From positions 287,136 through 351,135 of the forward strand of contig NZ_AOLY01000042.1 in assembly GCF_000336635.1 (NCBI RefSeq): a stretch of 64,000 bases of DNA, written 5' to 3'. Both the position numbers and the translations under genes were made by a program. The notes under the pieces are model-generated. The model had not been told where the DNA came from and ran no database searches. It saw nothing but the letters and a program-made list of their open reading frames with translations. This DNA comes from Haloarcula japonica DSM 6131. GTDB taxonomy: Archaea; Halobacteriota; Halobacteria; Halobacteriales; Haloarculaceae. Shown here piece by piece: positions 63,165-64,000 of the stretch (positions are counted from its first letter, which is position 1; every line of letters begins with the position of its first letter).

Positions 63165-63673
63165 TTGTCCGCCTGGCCGAGGCGCCCGAGCGCAATTTCT
63201 TCGGCGGTGTCTTCGTCGGCAGGAGCACTGTGAGTGAGTTCGAGCGCTGTTACCCACTTGACGCTCTCCCAGCAATCCGACTCGGCGTCGGTGGGTACCA
63301 ATCTGGCCGGTCCGCCGTGCTCGACAGGCAGCTCCTCGCCGTCTAGTCCCACCGCGAGCAGGGCATCAGCCGCGCGGTCTCTCAGGAACGAGCACGCGTA
63401 GTCACCGTCCATCGCGTGGACCAGCACGTACCCGTCTTCGACCGTCGGCTCAGCCTGCTTCAGTATGGAATCGACGCGGATTCCTCGCCAGGAAAGGCCC
63501 TCTGCGACCCATCCCTGGACGCACTCGAAGTCCTCGGAGACTGTCTCGGCGGGGTACTGCGAAAGCTCCGTTTGCTCGATGTGGAGCGGGTGTGAAACTG
63601 CCCCAGTGACCCGGAGCGACCACTCACTGGGGTCGATTTCATCTGGCACGTCGTGTGTTTGCAGGGCTGTCAT
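63161..63673 (-). CDS. Sulfite-oxidase-fold molybdopterin protein, short form (170 aa)
   Basis: A small oxidoreductase of the SUOX/MsrP (YedY) fold. The Mo-ligand cysteine is C51 in SEDFECVQGW, followed by LSWRGIRVDSIL; GGPARLVPTDAESDCWESVK WV-type C-terminal segment matches the family's GxPxRLVxP region. It lacks a signal peptide, so it is cytosolic, and lacks the C-terminal dimerisation domain of true sulfite oxidase. Substrate unknown. It overlaps the methyltransferase gene by ATGA. Confidence 0.88.
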   Translation of the reverse strand: MTALQTHDVPDEIDPSEWSLRVTGAVSHPLHIEQTELSQYPAETVSEDFECVQGWVAEGLSWRGIRVDSILKQAEPTVEDGYVLVHAMDGDYACSFLRDRAADALLAVGLDGEELPVEHGGPARLVPTDAESDCWESVKWVTALELTHSAPADEDTAEEIALGRLGQADK

Positions 63674-63770
63674 CGTCTCAGTTATCCGCGTGTGGTGAGT
63701 CGATGATACTCGTTGTCGGAGCCTGCCAATCCAAGGACGATTCTGTCGTGTTGGTCGCAGTCATAGTGGC
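63674..63770. promoter_or_regulatory. Divergent promoter segment
   Basis: It separates the minus-strand molybdopterin gene from a small plus-strand frame. No strong TATA box is evident. Confidence 0.3.
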
Positions 63771-63944
63771 ATGTCATCGTACAACAAGTCAGCGGAAGAA
63801 CGTGACGGCGAACGTATTAGCGAGCGGATCCGAGCGGCCCGTTCTCAGTCTCGAACCGGGTACGACAGTGACGGGATACCTGACTGGTTGCCGTCCAATC
63901 GGTGGAGTGAACGGGACGCTGCCGAACCCCTTCGGGACAGGTGA
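63771..63944 (+). CDS. Possible small charged protein (57 aa)
   Basis: The frame is MSSYNKSAEERDGERISERI, then RAARSQSRTGYDSDGIPDWL and a short tail ending PLRDR. It is strongly charged, with a helix-like first half and a GIPDWLPSNRW segment that looks conserved. Codon use fits the genome. No domain is recognised; the stop is followed 33 nt later by an ATG (63978) that runs off the window and may begin another gene (MPAEIQL). Confidence 0.5.
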   Translation: MSSYNKSAEERDGERISERIRAARSQSRTGYDSDGIPDWLPSNRWSERDAAEPLRDR

Positions 63945-64000
63945 CATCAGTCTACTTGTGTACCATCCAGTATAGAGATGCCAGCAGAGATTCAGTTGCG

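Overview
The window comes from a halophilic archaeon (class Halobacteria; gene content and style suggest a Haloarcula-like species). The coding DNA is GC-rich and the predicted proteins are very acidic. The spacers are AT-richer and carry archaeal TATA boxes about 25-27 nt upstream of many start codons, implying leaderless or very short-leader mRNAs. A Tat-type lipoprotein, a bacterio-opsin-activator-type HTH protein and a beta-domain surface protein fit the same lineage. I see no rRNA, tRNA, CRISPR array, integrase or intact insertion sequence.

Region 1 (1-18.3 kb) looks like a methylated-osmolyte and one-carbon island. It holds a BCCT betaine-type transporter (cut by the window edge), UspA, a heme-binding GlcG-like protein and threonine/serine deaminase. 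Two ~850-aa FAD oxidoreductase/GcvT fusions of the dimethylglycine/sarcosine dehydrogenase type flank a GbcA/CntA-type Rieske oxygenase and a small coupled protein. An aspartoacylase-like hydrolase, an acidic HTH protein, a methylene-THF reductase-like protein, a DmdA-like GcvT demethylase and dihydrofolate reductase follow. Read together: uptake of betaine (or a relative), stepwise demethylation to glycine, and transfer of methyl carbons to tetrahydrofolate.

Region 2 (18.4-33.6 kb) is accessory catabolism: a nitrilase and an MFS carrier, then an IclR regulator opposite a long cluster. That cluster is a CUT1 ABC importer with a creatininase-family hydrolase inserted in it, an unrecognised TIM-barrel-like protein, a mandelate-racemase-type dehydratase, an SDR, RidA and a HAD phosphatase. 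I cannot assign the substrate; this is my best candidate for an undescribed pathway.

Region 3 (33.9-45.8 kb) mixes transport and housekeeping: a DMT exporter, a DAACS symporter, CysE, FolD, a chorismate-using synthase with its amidotransferase, a second BCCT transporter, a K+ channel, a half-size EamA protein and a second RidA.

Region 4 (45.9-54.4 kb) returns to C1 oxidation: a NuoF-like subunit with degraded cofactor motifs overlaps a large molybdenum formate dehydrogenase. Then come a second creatininase-family enzyme, a CobW-type metal GTPase, a 53-aa CxxC protein and a zinc formaldehyde dehydrogenase. These could oxidise formaldehyde released by the Rieske enzyme through formate to CO2.

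Region 5 (54.5-64 kb) is envelope and stress related: a CPBP protease, a subtilisin-like protease, a membrane-anchored ArsR-like regulator, a repeat-bearing surface protein, a PRC-barrel protein, small membrane proteins, a CopD-like protein divergent from a DtxR regulator across a DtxR-like palindrome, and a methyltransferase overlapping a sulfite-oxidase-fold protein.
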